The notes: generated by a model from the letters alone, not told the origin. DNA of 64,000 nucleotides from Treponema sp. (GCA_022010055.1 CP091737.1:310001-374000), one strand, 5' to 3'; shown: positions 47,011-56,039, counted from the first letter of the stretch. Made by a program: numbers and translations.

Positions 47011-48388
47011 CAACTTCTCCCTTAAATGTATGGCCATTTAGCGCTAGTATTTTAACATATATAAATGTTCCTATCAAAGTTTTGTCTGCCGGGAAGCTTA
47101 CTTTTTCGTCCTGGGCGGTTTTTCCTAGGAGCTCGTTTTTGTTGTCGCGGCTTATTCCTTCTACAAGAACTTTTGCGGTTTGGCCCACGCGTTTTCTCAT
47201 CTGTTCATCTGTGTGAATCATCTGAAGGTCAATTACGCGTTGAAGCCGCTCTTTGCGTATATTTTCCGGAATCTGTTCCCATTTTGCGGCAGGCGTTCCT
47301 TCGCGCGGATTGTAGTAATACATGCATGCTGTTTCAAATCGGACCTGATTCATAAGGTCGAGAGTTAATTCAACATCTTCTTCTGTTTCTGTCGGGAAAC
47401 CCATCATGATGTCTGTTGTAAGCGAAACATCCGGGATTTTTGATTTTATTTTTTTTACAAGCTCCAGGTACTGTTCGCGCGTGTACTGCCGGTTCATCTT
47501 TTTTAAGACAGAAGAAGAGCCGTGCTGAACCGGAAGCGCGATGTGATGGCATATAAGGTCATTTTCTGCAATAACGTCAATCAGCTCGTCCGAAAAATCT
47601 TTCGGATTGCTTGAAAGGAATCGCACCCAGCCGATTGTTGAATTTATTTTTTTCAGATGGTCAACGATAAGCTGAAGCAAGGCGGAAAAATTTATTTCGT
47701 TTCCCATGTAGGTTGATTTATAGCTGTTCACATTTTGACCCAGAAGCGTAATGTCCAGAACTTTGTATTTTGTAAGAACATCAAGCTCGTGAAGTATTTC
47801 TTCAACCGGGCGGCTTATTTCCCTTCCGCGGACATAAGGAACTATGCAGTACGTGCAGAAATTGTTACAGCCGTGCATAATCGGAACAAAAGTTGATTTT
47901 GCTCCCTGCTCGTAGGAAACGGAGGCAAATTTGTATTTTTCCGTGTCGTCAATCTGGATTCGTTCCTTTTTTTCTTCAACTGCTGTTATTATGTCGCCAA
48001 AATGATGTTTTGCGTAAGTTCCAACAACATAGTCGATTACCGGCCAGTCTTTTTGAAGAGAGCCTAAAAGCCGTTCCGCCATGCAGCCCATTACAACAAC
48101 CGTGATAGGAACAGGATGTTCTTCTACAAGTTTTGCTGCCTTTTCAAAAGATTTATATTTTGCGAATTCGTTTTTATTCCGCACAGCCTTTAGCCCGGTA
48201 AAATATCCCAGCCGCCCGAAAATTCTGTTTTCGGCGCTGGCACGGACTGAACAAGTGTTGATTATTGCCATATCCGCGGTTTCTGCGTCCTCAGATTTTT
48301 GCCAGCCACGCGCAATAAGAAGCTGCTCAACAGCCGCAGATTCCGCAAGATTCATCTGGCATCCATAAGTTTCAAAATAATACTTCAT
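47000..48388 (-). CDS. miaB: tRNA-2-methylthio-N6-dimethylallyladenosine synthase
   Basis: A radical-SAM methylthiotransferase that adds a methylthio group to A37 of tRNAs. The 462 residues include the N-terminal UPF0004 domain with its three cluster cysteines (ETYGCQMN, INTCSVR, VVMGCMAE), the radical-SAM CxxxCxxC (HGCNNFCTYCIVPYVRGRE), PVQHGSSSVLKKMNR and a C-terminal TRAM domain ending in GHTFKGEVELR. A minus-strand TATATAAT lies ~25 bp upstream. Its last ten codons are the source of the adjacent array. Confidence 0.96.
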   Translation of the reverse strand: MKYYFETYGCQMNLAESAAVEQLLIARGWQKSEDAETADMAIINTCSVRASAENRIFGRLGYFTGLKAVRNKNEFAKYKSFEKAAKLVEEHPVPITVVVMGCMAERLLGSLQKDWPVIDYVVGTYAKHHFGDIITAVEEKKERIQIDDTEKYKFASVSYEQGAKSTFVPIMHGCNNFCTYCIVPYVRGREISRPVEEILHELDVLTKYKVLDITLLGQNVNSYKSTYMGNEINFSALLQLIVDHLKKINSTIGWVRFLSSNPKDFSDELIDVIAENDLICHHIALPVQHGSSSVLKKMNRQYTREQYLELVKKIKSKIPDVSLTTDIMMGFPTETEEDVELTLDLMNQVRFETACMYYYNPREGTPAAKWEQIPENIRKERLQRVIDLQMIHTDEQMRKRVGQTAKVLVEGISRDNKNELLGKTAQDEKVSFPADKTLIGTFIYVKILALNGHTFKGEVELR

Positions 48389-48546
48389 AGGTTATAGAAT
48401 TATATAGAAAAAAATCTGAATTATGGTATATGTGGAATTGAATCAAGTAAAAATCTAACCCCAAAAAAAGCCTGATGAGGGCTTAAAATGGGATTGGATA
48501 TGAAAACGAAAAAGAAATTGATGGGAGAAACGCTCCTGCATGGTCA

Positions 48547-48836
48547 TTAGCCACGCCTGCCGGGGCTTTCTTTTTCTGCTGAGTCTTCACGGTGCATGAC
48601 CTCATCGGCATGAATCCAGTATTTCTGTTCTATTATCTTCCAGGAGGTTCTTGACATGACCCCGGCGGCGATTGCGTTCTTTGCATTCACCCATAGGTCG
48701 TCCAGCCGGTCGTAATACGCCACATCCATCCCATTTCTGTCGTATTCATCAAGGTCTTCTAAAGACAGAGTATATTTGAAGGTGCATCTTTTGGAGTTTG
48801 TATAGAATGGTCTATGTAGCTTTCTGTATGGTTCAT
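48547..48836 (-). CDS. Small acidic protein downstream of HipA/CtkA-like kinase (one frameshift)
   Basis: The 60-codon open piece extends upstream after one base is added to a TTT run near 48766, to an ATG at 48836 preceded by AGAGGAAAAAT. The full ~97-residue product reads NHTESYIDHSIQTPKD at the start, then EDLDEYDRNGMDVAYYDRLD, NAKNAIAAGVMSRTSWKII and a charged tail. It starts 18 bp after the kinase gene stop on the same strand. I recognise no family. Size, acidity and pairing suggest an antitoxin or substrate of the kinase (inference). Confidence 0.5.
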
Positions 48837-48854
48837 ATTTTTCCTCTAGTAATA

Positions 48855-49868
48855 TCAGCGTTCAAGGTAATAACCGTTATCCGCAGACTTTTCTTTTTCC
48901 GTATGTCCATGATTTGCTTCTTTGCCGTTAAGTCCGATATGTTTTATAATAGGAACAAAAAGTCTTTCTATTCTTGCTTTCAACTCATCTATGTATACGG
49001 ACTTCCGTTCTTCAGAGATTATCTTATATCCGTCAACTTCCGGCGGAATTTCCTTTATAAGAGAAATTATTTTTTCGATGTTTTTCTGAATCAGAGGAAT
49101 ATTTTTCCGCAGGGCTGTTTTCAAGTCCGGAATATCAAGATTTAGAATATCCCTGAATAGCGCGTTCCCCTTGCCGTTTATGCTGTATGCGGTGACTCCA
49201 TTGCAGGCTGAAAAAACGAGACTTTCATTGTCGCTGATTTTTTTAATTATTTTTTCTTCCGAAACATTTGGAGAAAAAGACGAGCCGTTGTCAAAGACCG
49301 GAGCCAAAGAATCACCCTCTTTTCCTCTTAAAATTCCCCAGTTGCCGTTGTTGCGGTCATTATTGTTTATGAATCCGTCTATCACGACACAGTCCCAGAA
49401 ACGCTCCTTAAGATTCTTTACGTTCTGCAACGACGGATTATACTTCAAATGAAGCATTATCTCCTCAAGTCCTACAAAATGGTCGCTTCCGGTTGAGGTG
49501 AAACTTCCGTCAAGTTTTTCATTGAGAGTCTTGTTGTATGTGTTTTTCAGCTGGCGGAATTCAATAAGACGGTGCTCATCATCGCAAAGGTCTTTGCAGG
49601 CAACCACAATATGTCCGTTGCGGACTCCAAGAACCGTCTTATGAACATCGTAGCCTAAAATACCGTATATATGGCTGCCAATATATTCAGATACAGGTGA
49701 TGTTGTGTAGGACATTTCACCATTATTCTCAAGCCTTGATGCGTTATTAGGATACTTGACCAGCCAGTATTCATTGTTTATAAGGATTCCTTCCTTGTCG
49801 CCTGAATTTCCGCCATAAGTTCCGTTTCTGTCGCTCAAAGGACAGTTTCTTAAATCATGAATTCTCAA
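48855..49868 (-). CDS. HipA/CtkA-like protein kinase
   Basis: I favour a TTG start at 49868 because GGAGG lies six bases upstream; the longer reading from a GTG would place that GGAGG inside the gene. The 337 residues resemble the CtkA/HipA-C kinases: an N-terminal NNEYWLVKYPNNAS (ATP-lysine), SPVSEYIGSHIYGILGYDVHKTVLG, then a catalytic-loop motif GFINNNDRNNGNWGIL and metal motif APVFDNGSSF. No HipB-like repressor is adjacent; a small acidic protein follows. Related proteins phosphorylate translation factors and can arrest growth. Confidence 0.78.
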   Translation of the reverse strand: MRIHDLRNCPLSDRNGTYGGNSGDKEGILINNEYWLVKYPNNASRLENNGEMSYTTSPVSEYIGSHIYGILGYDVHKTVLGVRNGHIVVACKDLCDDEHRLIEFRQLKNTYNKTLNEKLDGSFTSTGSDHFVGLEEIMLHLKYNPSLQNVKNLKERFWDCVVIDGFINNNDRNNGNWGILRGKEGDSLAPVFDNGSSFSPNVSEEKIIKKISDNESLVFSACNGVTAYSINGKGNALFRDILNLDIPDLKTALRKNIPLIQKNIEKIISLIKEIPPEVDGYKIISEERKSVYIDELKARIERLFVPIIKHIGLNGKEANHGHTEKEKSADNGYYLER

Positions 49869-49924
49869 TAAAAGCCTCCGCACACACTGACTGATTATAC
49901 CATATTTAGAACAGATTTCGCAGT

Positions 49925-50122
49925 ATGTCTTCTATATATTCGGATAAGTGGCATGAAGATTTTTGGTTTTTGCATGCTGTTTAAACACTTCGTAAATATT
50001 CGGGTCTAAACAAGCAGGAACTAAGACGAAGAAAAAATGCTTTAGCTCTGGAAACGCTAATGAAAAGACCCCAGGAACTCCTGTCAACTCTTATTGCGCT
50101 GGTAGTTCCGTGGTCTAAATAA
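49925..50122 (+). pseudogene. Possible degraded short ORF
   Basis: Within a 380-bp gap, a frame opening at an ATG (49925, SSIYSDKWHEDFWFLHAV) meets a TAA at codon 20 and then stays open for 46 more codons (QELRRRKNALALETLMKRP, STLIALVVPWSK) to a TAA at 50122. The second part has the codon feel of a real protein. It may be a decayed transposase or small gene; chance is not excluded. Confidence 0.25.
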
Positions 50123-50143
50123 TTACGGTTAGAATTTTACATG

Positions 50144-50176
50144 ACTAACCGAATAGCTTTCGGTTGGATTTTTCCG
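50144..50176 (+). terminator. Weak terminator-like hairpin
   Basis: CTAACCGAA-TAGC-TTTCGGTTGG forms a 7-bp stem followed by ATTTTT. It would end transcripts from the doubtful ORF at 49925-50122. Confidence 0.35.
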
Positions 50177-50247
50177 TGATTCAATATGTGGAATTGAGTG
50201 TTGAGTTTTTATTGAATCCACAAATTGAATCAAAACTTAATCTTTCA

Positions 50248-51247
50248 TCACATCTTCACTTCGTTTGCCAGTTCTGAGCCTTCCATGAACGCCTTTACGT
50301 TTCCAAGCGTTACATCGGCAATGTTTGAAAGCGCGGTTGTTGTAAGGAACGCCTGGTGTCCTGTTATTATTACGTTCGGGAACGTTAAAAGCCGGGCAAG
50401 AACATCATCGGTTATGACTTCGCCTGAGCAGTCTTTGAAGAAGAACGCGCTTTCCTCCTCGTAAACGTCCAGCGCGGCGCCGCCAATATATTTATGCTTA
50501 GCGAATGAACCAGCGCTTTTGTGTCAATCAGCGCTCCTCGTCCTGTGTTGATTATCACGGCGTCATTTTTCATTGATTTAAGGTTATCGTGGTTTACGAT
50601 ATGGTATGTTTCTTCTGTAAGAGGGCAGTGCAGGCTAAGAACATCGCTTTCCTTGAAGATTGTTGGAGTGTCAACGTATTTAAATCCCTTTTCGTCTGCC
50701 CACTGATTATTCGGGAACGGATCGCACAGAATGATTTCATTCCGAGACCGGCAAGAAGTTCCGCCATGATGCGCCCGATTTTTCCTGTTCCGTAAATTCC
50801 TGCCGTAAGTCCGTAAAGGTCGCGGCCGGTAAGCCCTTCAAGGTTGAAATTTGCGGTTTTTGTACGCACATAAGCCTGAGGAATGTGCCGTGTAAGCGAA
50901 AGAAGCAGAGAAAGCGCATGCTCGGCAACCGCGTGCGGCGAATAAGCCGGAACACGCAGGACTTTTACGCCATATTTTTCGGCCGCTTTTAAATCTACAT
51001 TGTTGAACCCGGCGCATCTGAGTACAATAAGTTTTACTTTTTCATCAGCAAGAGCTTTTATGACAGGTTCGTTTGCGACATCGTTTACAAAAATACAGAC
51101 TGCGTCAAAGCCCCTTGCCGAAAAAACGGTTTTTTCCGAAAGCTTAAAATCAAAGAAATCAAATTCAAATCCAAAATTTTCATTAGATTTCAAAAGGGCA
51201 TTCTTATCGTAAGAACGTGTGTCATAAACAGCAATCTTTGCATCCAT
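50248..51247 (-). CDS. ldhA: D-lactate dehydrogenase (two frameshifts)
   Basis: NAD-dependent D-2-hydroxyacid dehydrogenase of ~333 residues. VLRCAGFNNVDLKAAEKYGV and VPAYSPHAVAEHALSLLLSL are typical of fermentative D-LDH. The Rossmann motif is GLTAGIYGTGKIGRIMAELL. After the first shift come SLHCPLTEETYHIVN, INTGRGALIDT (the catalytic Arg region) and, after the second, GGAALDVYEEE and ITGHQAFLTTTAL (catalytic His). Shifts lie near 50742 (AAAA run) and 50505. It would reduce pyruvate to D-lactate. Confidence 0.9.
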
Positions 51248-51421
51248 ATTAAATTCCTCCAGAGCGTTTTTTCAAACCAGATTCAATATAAGCATAATAT
51301 TAAAACCGCTGAAAGGCAAATTTTTTTAATTTTTGTATTTTTGAGTTTCACCGCGTGAAAAAAATATTGAGATTTTTATAAAAAGTACGCATATAATTTT
51401 TTTCTTAAGAAGAAATATTTA
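51248..51421. other. AT-rich spacer between D-LDH and small ORFs
   Basis: Divergent upstream region with TTTTTTTAATTTTTGT and similar tracts. No gene or clear promoter could be assigned; it must hold the start signals for ldhA on the minus strand. Confidence 0.5.
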
Positions 51422-51603
51422 ATGATTCAAAAAAATAGATTTGTGGAACTAGCAAAATTGATATCTGAAAAAAATATTGAAACCCGATAAGTTCTGTTTG
51501 TGATATTTCGGATAAAAAAATGTATTATTCTATATTTAATGGTGATGCACGTATATTTATGGAATGGATTTTTTCAAATTCAGCAATTATTTCATTAAAA
51601 TAG
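51422..51603 (+). CDS. Small hypothetical protein paired with DUF2442 gene (one frameshift)
   Basis: An ATG at 51422 opens 22 codons (IQKNRFVELAKLISEKNIE) to a TAA; shifting frame near 51484 continues NPISSVCDISDKKMYYSIFN and GDARIFMEWIFSN to a TAG at 51601-51603, giving ~60 residues. The stop is nine bases before the DUF2442 ATG. AT-rich composition differs from neighbours. I recognise no family; it may be half of a toxin-antitoxin-like pair. Confidence 0.4.
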
Positions 51604-51612
51604 GAATTGAAA

Positions 51613-51846
51613 ATGTTAAGACCGACGGTAATAAAAGTTATTCCTGAAAATAATTATGTTCTTCTTCTTGAATTTAATAACGGTGAAAAAAAGCAATTTG
51701 ATGTAAAGCCTTATATAAAGGGCTCTTGGTTTGGAAAATTGAAAGATGCTTCGTATTTTAGGTCTGTAAAAACAAATGGCTTCAATATTGAATGGCCTGA
51801 TGGACAAGATATCTGCCCGGATGATTTATATTTCAATGCTTATTGA
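51613..51846 (+). CDS. DUF2442 domain protein
   Basis: AGGA lies seven bases before the ATG at 51613. The 77-residue protein reads VIPENNYVLLLEFNNGEKK, FDVKPYIKGSWFGKLKDASYF, and FNIEWPDGQDICPDDLYFNA, the DUF2442 pattern throughout. These small proteins are often found beside DUF4160 or RelE-like toxins. Here the upstream partner is a different small ORF. Confidence 0.88.
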   Translation: MLRPTVIKVIPENNYVLLLEFNNGEKKQFDVKPYIKGSWFGKLKDASYFRSVKTNGFNIEWPDGQDICPDDLYFNAY

Positions 51847-51902
51847 TTTTCTTCTTCGCCGCGTGAATTCCTTTTTTTCTGCATATTTGCTACTATATAA
51901 AT

Positions 51903-52680
51903 ATGATTGACGTACAGAATGAAGAGGACACCCGCGAAGTTCCATTGCAGAAAGTTGGTGTGAAAGGCGTAAGATATCCGGTTACGGTTCTTGATAAATA
52001 ATAGAACGCAAAGCACAACAGCAGTTGTAGATTTGTTTGTGAACCTTCCGCACCATTTTAAAGGAACTCACATGAGCCGCTTTATTGAGATTTTTCACAA
52101 GCACCACGAAAATCTTACTATGAACCATTTTCTGGAAATGCTTGAGGAGATTCGCGCTCGTCTTAATGCCCAGAAATCTTACGGCGAAATGACATTTCCG
52201 TTTTTTATGGAAAAAAAAGCGCCGGTCAGCGGCCAGTCTGCGATTATGAGCTATACATGCAAATACGAAGGTTCGGTCTCTGAAAACGAACGTCAATTCT
52301 TTGTCTCAATCCAAGTTCCTGTAACAACCGTTTGCCCGTGCTCAAAGGCAATCAGCGAGTACGGCGCGCACAATCAGCGCGGACTTGTGGTTGTAAAAAT
52401 TCTTTACTCAGATTTTTTCTGGATAGAAGACATTGTCAAGATGATAGAAAACTGCGCTTCAAACGGACTTTATTCACTTTTAAAGCGAAAAGATGAAAAA
52501 TATGTTACCGAGCACGCCTACGAAAACCCTAGGTTTGTTGAAGATGTTGTCCGCGAGGTTTATCTGGGGCTTCGGAATTTTAAAATCGAAAAACCGTTCA
52601 AGTGGTTCAGCGTGGAATGTACAAATGCCGAAAGCATCCATAACCACGACGCGTACGCCTACACAGAATATCAGGAGTAG
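51903..52680 (+). CDS. folE2: GTP cyclohydrolase FolE2 (one frameshift)
   Basis: GTP cyclohydrolase IB makes 7,8-dihydroneopterin triphosphate for folate, and for queuosine precursors. The ~258 residues begin MIDVQNEEDTREVPLQKVGV and VKGVRYPVTVLD. After a lost A near 51999 they continue STTAVVDLFVNLPHHFKGTH, HMSRFIEIFHKHHENL, the active-site VPVTTVCPCSKAISEYGAHN and the C-terminal ECTNAESIHNHDAYAY. All catalytic residues are present, so the break is probably a read error. FolD is convergent just beyond the repeat array. Confidence 0.93.
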
Positions 52681-52687
52681 ATTAGTG

Positions 52688-52918
52688 GGAGTGGGAAAGT
52701 CTTCCCGCCGCTCGGAACATTCGTTCCTCGCTACCCAGAAATGCCTGCGTACAGTCATTTCTGGCTCGTGATTTTTTTGCATATGGGGAAAGTCTTCCCG
52801 CCGCTCGGAACATTCGTTCCTCGCTATCCAGAAATGCCTGCGTACAGTCATTTCTGGCTCATGATTTTTTTGCATGCGGGGAAAGATTTCCCCTCGTCGG
52901 CACTTCGTTGCCTCCTAC
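52688..52918 (-). repeat. 93-bp hairpin-rich tandem repeat between folE2 and folD
   Basis: GGGAAAG occurs at 52693, 52786 and 52879, a period of exactly 93 bp; two full units are nearly identical and a third is partial and diverged. Each unit holds GGGAAAGTCTTCCC, GGAACATTCGTTCC and a 9-bp stem CCAGAAATG/CATTTCTGG. The minus strand is open through two units as a 31-codon peptide repeat (EMTVRRHFW, ARNECSERREDFP), probably by chance because the period is a multiple of three. Confidence 0.92.
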
Positions 52919-52932
52919 CCCTTCCAACGGGC

Positions 52933-53820
52933 TCAATCGCCGCCCGTAACGCCTGCTATTTCAGCCGCTTCCAGAGTATTCTGCATAAGCATCGCTATTG
53001 TCATCGGGCCAACTCCGCCTGGAACTGGAGTTATAAAACTTGCGGTTTCCTTTAAATCTTCAAAATCGCAGTCGCCGGTGAGCCTGAAGCCAGATTTTTT
53101 TGATGCGTCAGGAATTCTGTTTACGCCGACATCAATAACCACTGCGCCAGGCTTTATCATGTCCTTTGTCAATGTGTGCGGTTTTCCGGCCGCGGCGATG
53201 ATTATGTCAGCCTGTCTTGTTATTTCAGCAATATTCTTAGTTCCGGTGTGGCATATTGTTACTGTGCAGTTTGTCTCTTTTCTTGCAAGAAGAAGGGCGA
53301 CCGGTTTTCCTACAATATTTGAACGTCCGATTACAACTGCGTGTTTTCCGCTTGTTTCAATGTTCATTTTTTTCAGAAGAACAATGATTCCGTGCGGAGT
53401 GCAAGGCAAAAAGCTTTTTTTGCCGATTACAAGGTTTCCTACGTTTACAGGGTGGAATCCGTCCACATCTTTTTCCGGACTGATTGCCAGAAGAATTTTT
53501 TCTTCATTAATATGCTTCGGAAGCGGAAGCTGAACCAAAATTCCGTGGACGGATTTGTCGCTGTTCAATCCGCTGATTATCTTTAAAAGCTCCTCTTCCG
53601 TTGTTGATTCCGGAAGATGCATGCTTCTGTCTGCCATTCCGACTTCGGCAAGCGCCTTTTGTTTTCCTGTTACATAGGAAACGCTGGCCGGATTTTCTCC
53701 AACAAGGATTACAGCAAGACAAGGAGTTATTCCTTTTTCCTTTAATGCCGAAACTTTTTCTGCAACTTCTTTTCTGACCTGCGCGGCGATTTCCTTGCCG
53801 TTGATAATTTCTGCGCTCAT
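52933..53820 (-). CDS. folD: Bifunctional methylene-THF dehydrogenase/methenyl-THF cyclohydrolase
   Basis: The 295-residue enzyme carries the FolD motifs: PCLAVILVGENPASVSYVTGKQKA (catalytic Lys after Tyr), VHGILVQLPLPKH, KDVDGFHPVNVGNL, PCTPHGI, VVIGRSNIVGKPVALLL (NADP site) and the C-terminal TPVPGGVGPMTIAMLMQNT. It interconverts methylene-, methenyl- and formyl-tetrahydrofolate, supplying purine and thymidylate synthesis. Confidence 0.97.
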   Translation of the reverse strand: MSAEIINGKEIAAQVRKEVAEKVSALKEKGITPCLAVILVGENPASVSYVTGKQKALAEVGMADRSMHLPESTTEEELLKIISGLNSDKSVHGILVQLPLPKHINEEKILLAISPEKDVDGFHPVNVGNLVIGKKSFLPCTPHGIIVLLKKMNIETSGKHAVVIGRSNIVGKPVALLLARKETNCTVTICHTGTKNIAEITRQADIIIAAAGKPHTLTKDMIKPGAVVIDVGVNRIPDASKKSGFRLTGDCDFEDLKETASFITPVPGGVGPMTIAMLMQNTLEAAEIAGVTGGD

Positions 53821-53915
53821 TTGTTACCTTCCGTGAGTTTTTGTGTTTTAATTGTAAAAAGTCTATAAAAATTGTATACTTTTTGCCTATTATTGTATAG
53901 AAAATGCGAGGAAAA

Positions 53916-54587
53916 ATGAAACGTATTCTTTCCCTTTTTGGCATATTGCTTGTGCTTTCCGTTCCGCTTTTTGCAGAGCAGGAAACGGATGCTCCGGAAT
54001 CTGCCCCGGATGAACAGACTGAACAGAATGACGGACAGTCAGAAGAAAATATTAAAACTGATGAAGATGATGACGTTGAGAACATTGTCCGAAAAGATGA
54101 TTATTCCAGAAACGGCAAGGGCGATCAGTTCCTTAAGATTGGAATTATGGGAAACTTTCCGCTGAATTTCGGCGAACAGCTTACAGTTGGCGGTTCGGCG
54201 CAGCTTGGATACTACAGATTTATGAACAGCTGGCTTGCTCTTGGCGGCGAACTTATGGCCGGTTACAATCCTACAATCGGAAGCAATGTTTTTACTTTTG
54301 TTCCTATCACTTTTGGAGTTATATTTCAGCCTTCTGCCGGAAGATTTGAATTTCCGCAGACGCTTTCCGTTGGATTCGCTTTTGAAACCTGTGCTAATAA
54401 AAAATATTTCCCGGGCTTTTCGGCAAAAGCGGAAACCGGGGCATTCTTTAGGATTACGGAAGGATGGTCTGTAGGGCTGAATGCGGAATTCCTTTATTTA
54501 CCGGAATGGTATACAACAACAAAAAATGCGGATTCAGATTATGGAATTTTTATGGAAGCTGGTATTTCTGCCCGCTATCACTTTTAG
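53916..54587 (+). CDS. Outer-membrane beta-barrel protein
   Basis: Start at the ATG at 53916, after ATGCGAGGAAAA. Signal peptide FGILLVLSVPLFAEQ. A short acidic linker (EQTEQNDGQSEENIKTDEDD) precedes an eight-strand-like region (FLKIGIMGNFPLNFGEQLTV, GSAQLGYYRFMNSWLALGGE, GFAFETCA..., ISARYHF) ending in Phe, the outer-membrane targeting signal. It resembles small OmpX-type barrels. The lipoprotein gene 18 bp downstream is in the same direction. Confidence 0.72.
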   Translation: MKRILSLFGILLVLSVPLFAEQETDAPESAPDEQTEQNDGQSEENIKTDEDDDVENIVRKDDYSRNGKGDQFLKIGIMGNFPLNFGEQLTVGGSAQLGYYRFMNSWLALGGELMAGYNPTIGSNVFTFVPITFGVIFQPSAGRFEFPQTLSVGFAFETCANKKYFPGFSAKAETGAFFRITEGWSVGLNAEFLYLPEWYTTTKNADSDYGIFMEAGISARYHF

Positions 54588-54605
54588 AATTTGAGGGGGC
54601 GGAAG

Positions 54606-56039
54606 ATGAAGAAAATTATTATTGGCGTTTTTGTTCTTGCGGTTTCACTTTTTGGTTTTACCGGCTGCTACGATGCAATCTATCAGAACATCCGCGATGA
54701 AATTGAACTTACAACCCAGAAAATGCCTGGTTTTATAAACAACATTGCCCGATACAATAATGGCGGTGAGCAGTATCTTTTTTTGACAAACGGTGTAATT
54801 AAATATAAGAACGCAAAAGATGCGGAACACGGCAAATGGAATGAGCTTTCTGGAAACGGATTGCCGGGTTCTGTTCATTATGTTTTTGAAGACACTAAAT
54901 TTAAAGGTTTTTATTTTTCAAAGATAATTGCCGACCAGAAATATGTTTACGCCTTGGGTTTTGAACCAACCTACGACACAGACAACAGCCGTAATGTTCC
55001 TAAGGAATTAAAAGTTTATTACACAGAACCGGTTATTGAAAACAATCAGTTAAAAATGACCTGGAATGAAATAGAGCCTCTTTCTGCTGTGATTAATGAA
55101 TATCAGAATAAAATTGACAAAATTGATGATGATAACTACGGAATGGCGATTAGCTGCCATCTTTTTGGAACAAATTCTGTAAATCCTGAGCACCGCGTTG
55201 CGTTCTTGCGTGTCGGTGGAGGAAGTCCATACCTTGGAAATTCACGGAATGAAACTTCTGTTCTTTATAAGCTGAATGGTGGTGCTTCTGAAAAAGTTGC
55301 GTCAATAACTTCTGAAAATAAAGAGAATCCAGATGCCGGCGATTTTATTTATTCAGAGTTCGACCTGGACACGCTTTCTGTAGTTTATTTTGGCGGAAAA
55401 TATCATTTTATGAATTTTCTGAATGCCGAGACAAACGAAGGAACAACAGATTCTTTTGGCACTGCTAGAACTGAACCTACTTACGTTTATTTCGGCGATT
55501 ATGGCCACAATTTGTATTATTTTTCTGTTGATGACTTTAACGTCAGACCTGAAGAGTTCAAGAAAATGTTCAAATATCAAAGGGCAGAATACAGGCTGGA
55601 TAAAGTCAAAGATATTGTAACTGATCCGACAAAGCTTTTGTCTAAAGGTGGGGAAACTGCCGGATATTTGGAAAAAGTTTCTGATTCAAATGTTATAAGC
55701 ATTGCCGTTACTTCCGACAGTCTGTTGCTTGGAACAGGCTCAAACCGCTCTTATAATTCAAGTGCTTCAAATGGAAGCGGCGCGGTAAGGATAGAGATAG
55801 ACCAGTCAACAGGTAAGCCTACAAAAACAGGTTCATTTACAACAAAAGCCGACAACGTTATGCGTAGTCCGTATATTGTAAGGGCTCTGCTTGCTGTCGA
55901 TCCTTCTAAAAAAGAAACAGAAACAAGCATTTATAGCTCAATGGATTACATTTATACGGCGACTTCTGCCGGAACAAACTCCACAAACCGCGGCTTGTGG
56001 GCATATTATCCTGAAAAACGTGAATGGAACCGCGAATAG
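54606..56039 (+). CDS. Hypothetical lipoprotein, possible beta-propeller
   Basis: GAGGGGGCGGAAG precedes the ATG at 54606. The lipoprotein signal is IIIGVFVLAVSLFGFTGCYD (Cys at 21). The 477-residue product has repeated strand-turn patterns (NNGGEQYLFLTNGVIKYKN, KYVYALGFEPTYDTDNS, FGGKYHFMNFLNAET, SVISIAVTSDSLLLGTGSNR), suggesting a propeller. Probably periplasmic, anchored in a membrane, and partner of the upstream barrel. Function unknown. Confidence 0.65.
   Translation: MKKIIIGVFVLAVSLFGFTGCYDAIYQNIRDEIELTTQKMPGFINNIARYNNGGEQYLFLTNGVIKYKNAKDAEHGKWNELSGNGLPGSVHYVFEDTKFKGFYFSKIIADQKYVYALGFEPTYDTDNSRNVPKELKVYYTEPVIENNQLKMTWNEIEPLSAVINEYQNKIDKIDDDNYGMAISCHLFGTNSVNPEHRVAFLRVGGGSPYLGNSRNETSVLYKLNGGASEKVASITSENKENPDAGDFIYSEFDLDTLSVVYFGGKYHFMNFLNAETNEGTTDSFGTARTEPTYVYFGDYGHNLYYFSVDDFNVRPEEFKKMFKYQRAEYRLDKVKDIVTDPTKLLSKGGETAGYLEKVSDSNVISIAVTSDSLLLGTGSNRSYNSSASNGSGAVRIEIDQSTGKPTKTGSFTTKADNVMRSPYIVRALLAVDPSKKETETSIYSSMDYIYTATSAGTNSTNRGLWAYYPEKREWNRE

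Noticed and set aside
52480..52875. Minus-strand ORF with a repeated 31-residue peptide
   Set aside because: Repetition follows from the 93-bp DNA period; it also runs over the folE2 3' end in antisense, so coding is unlikely.
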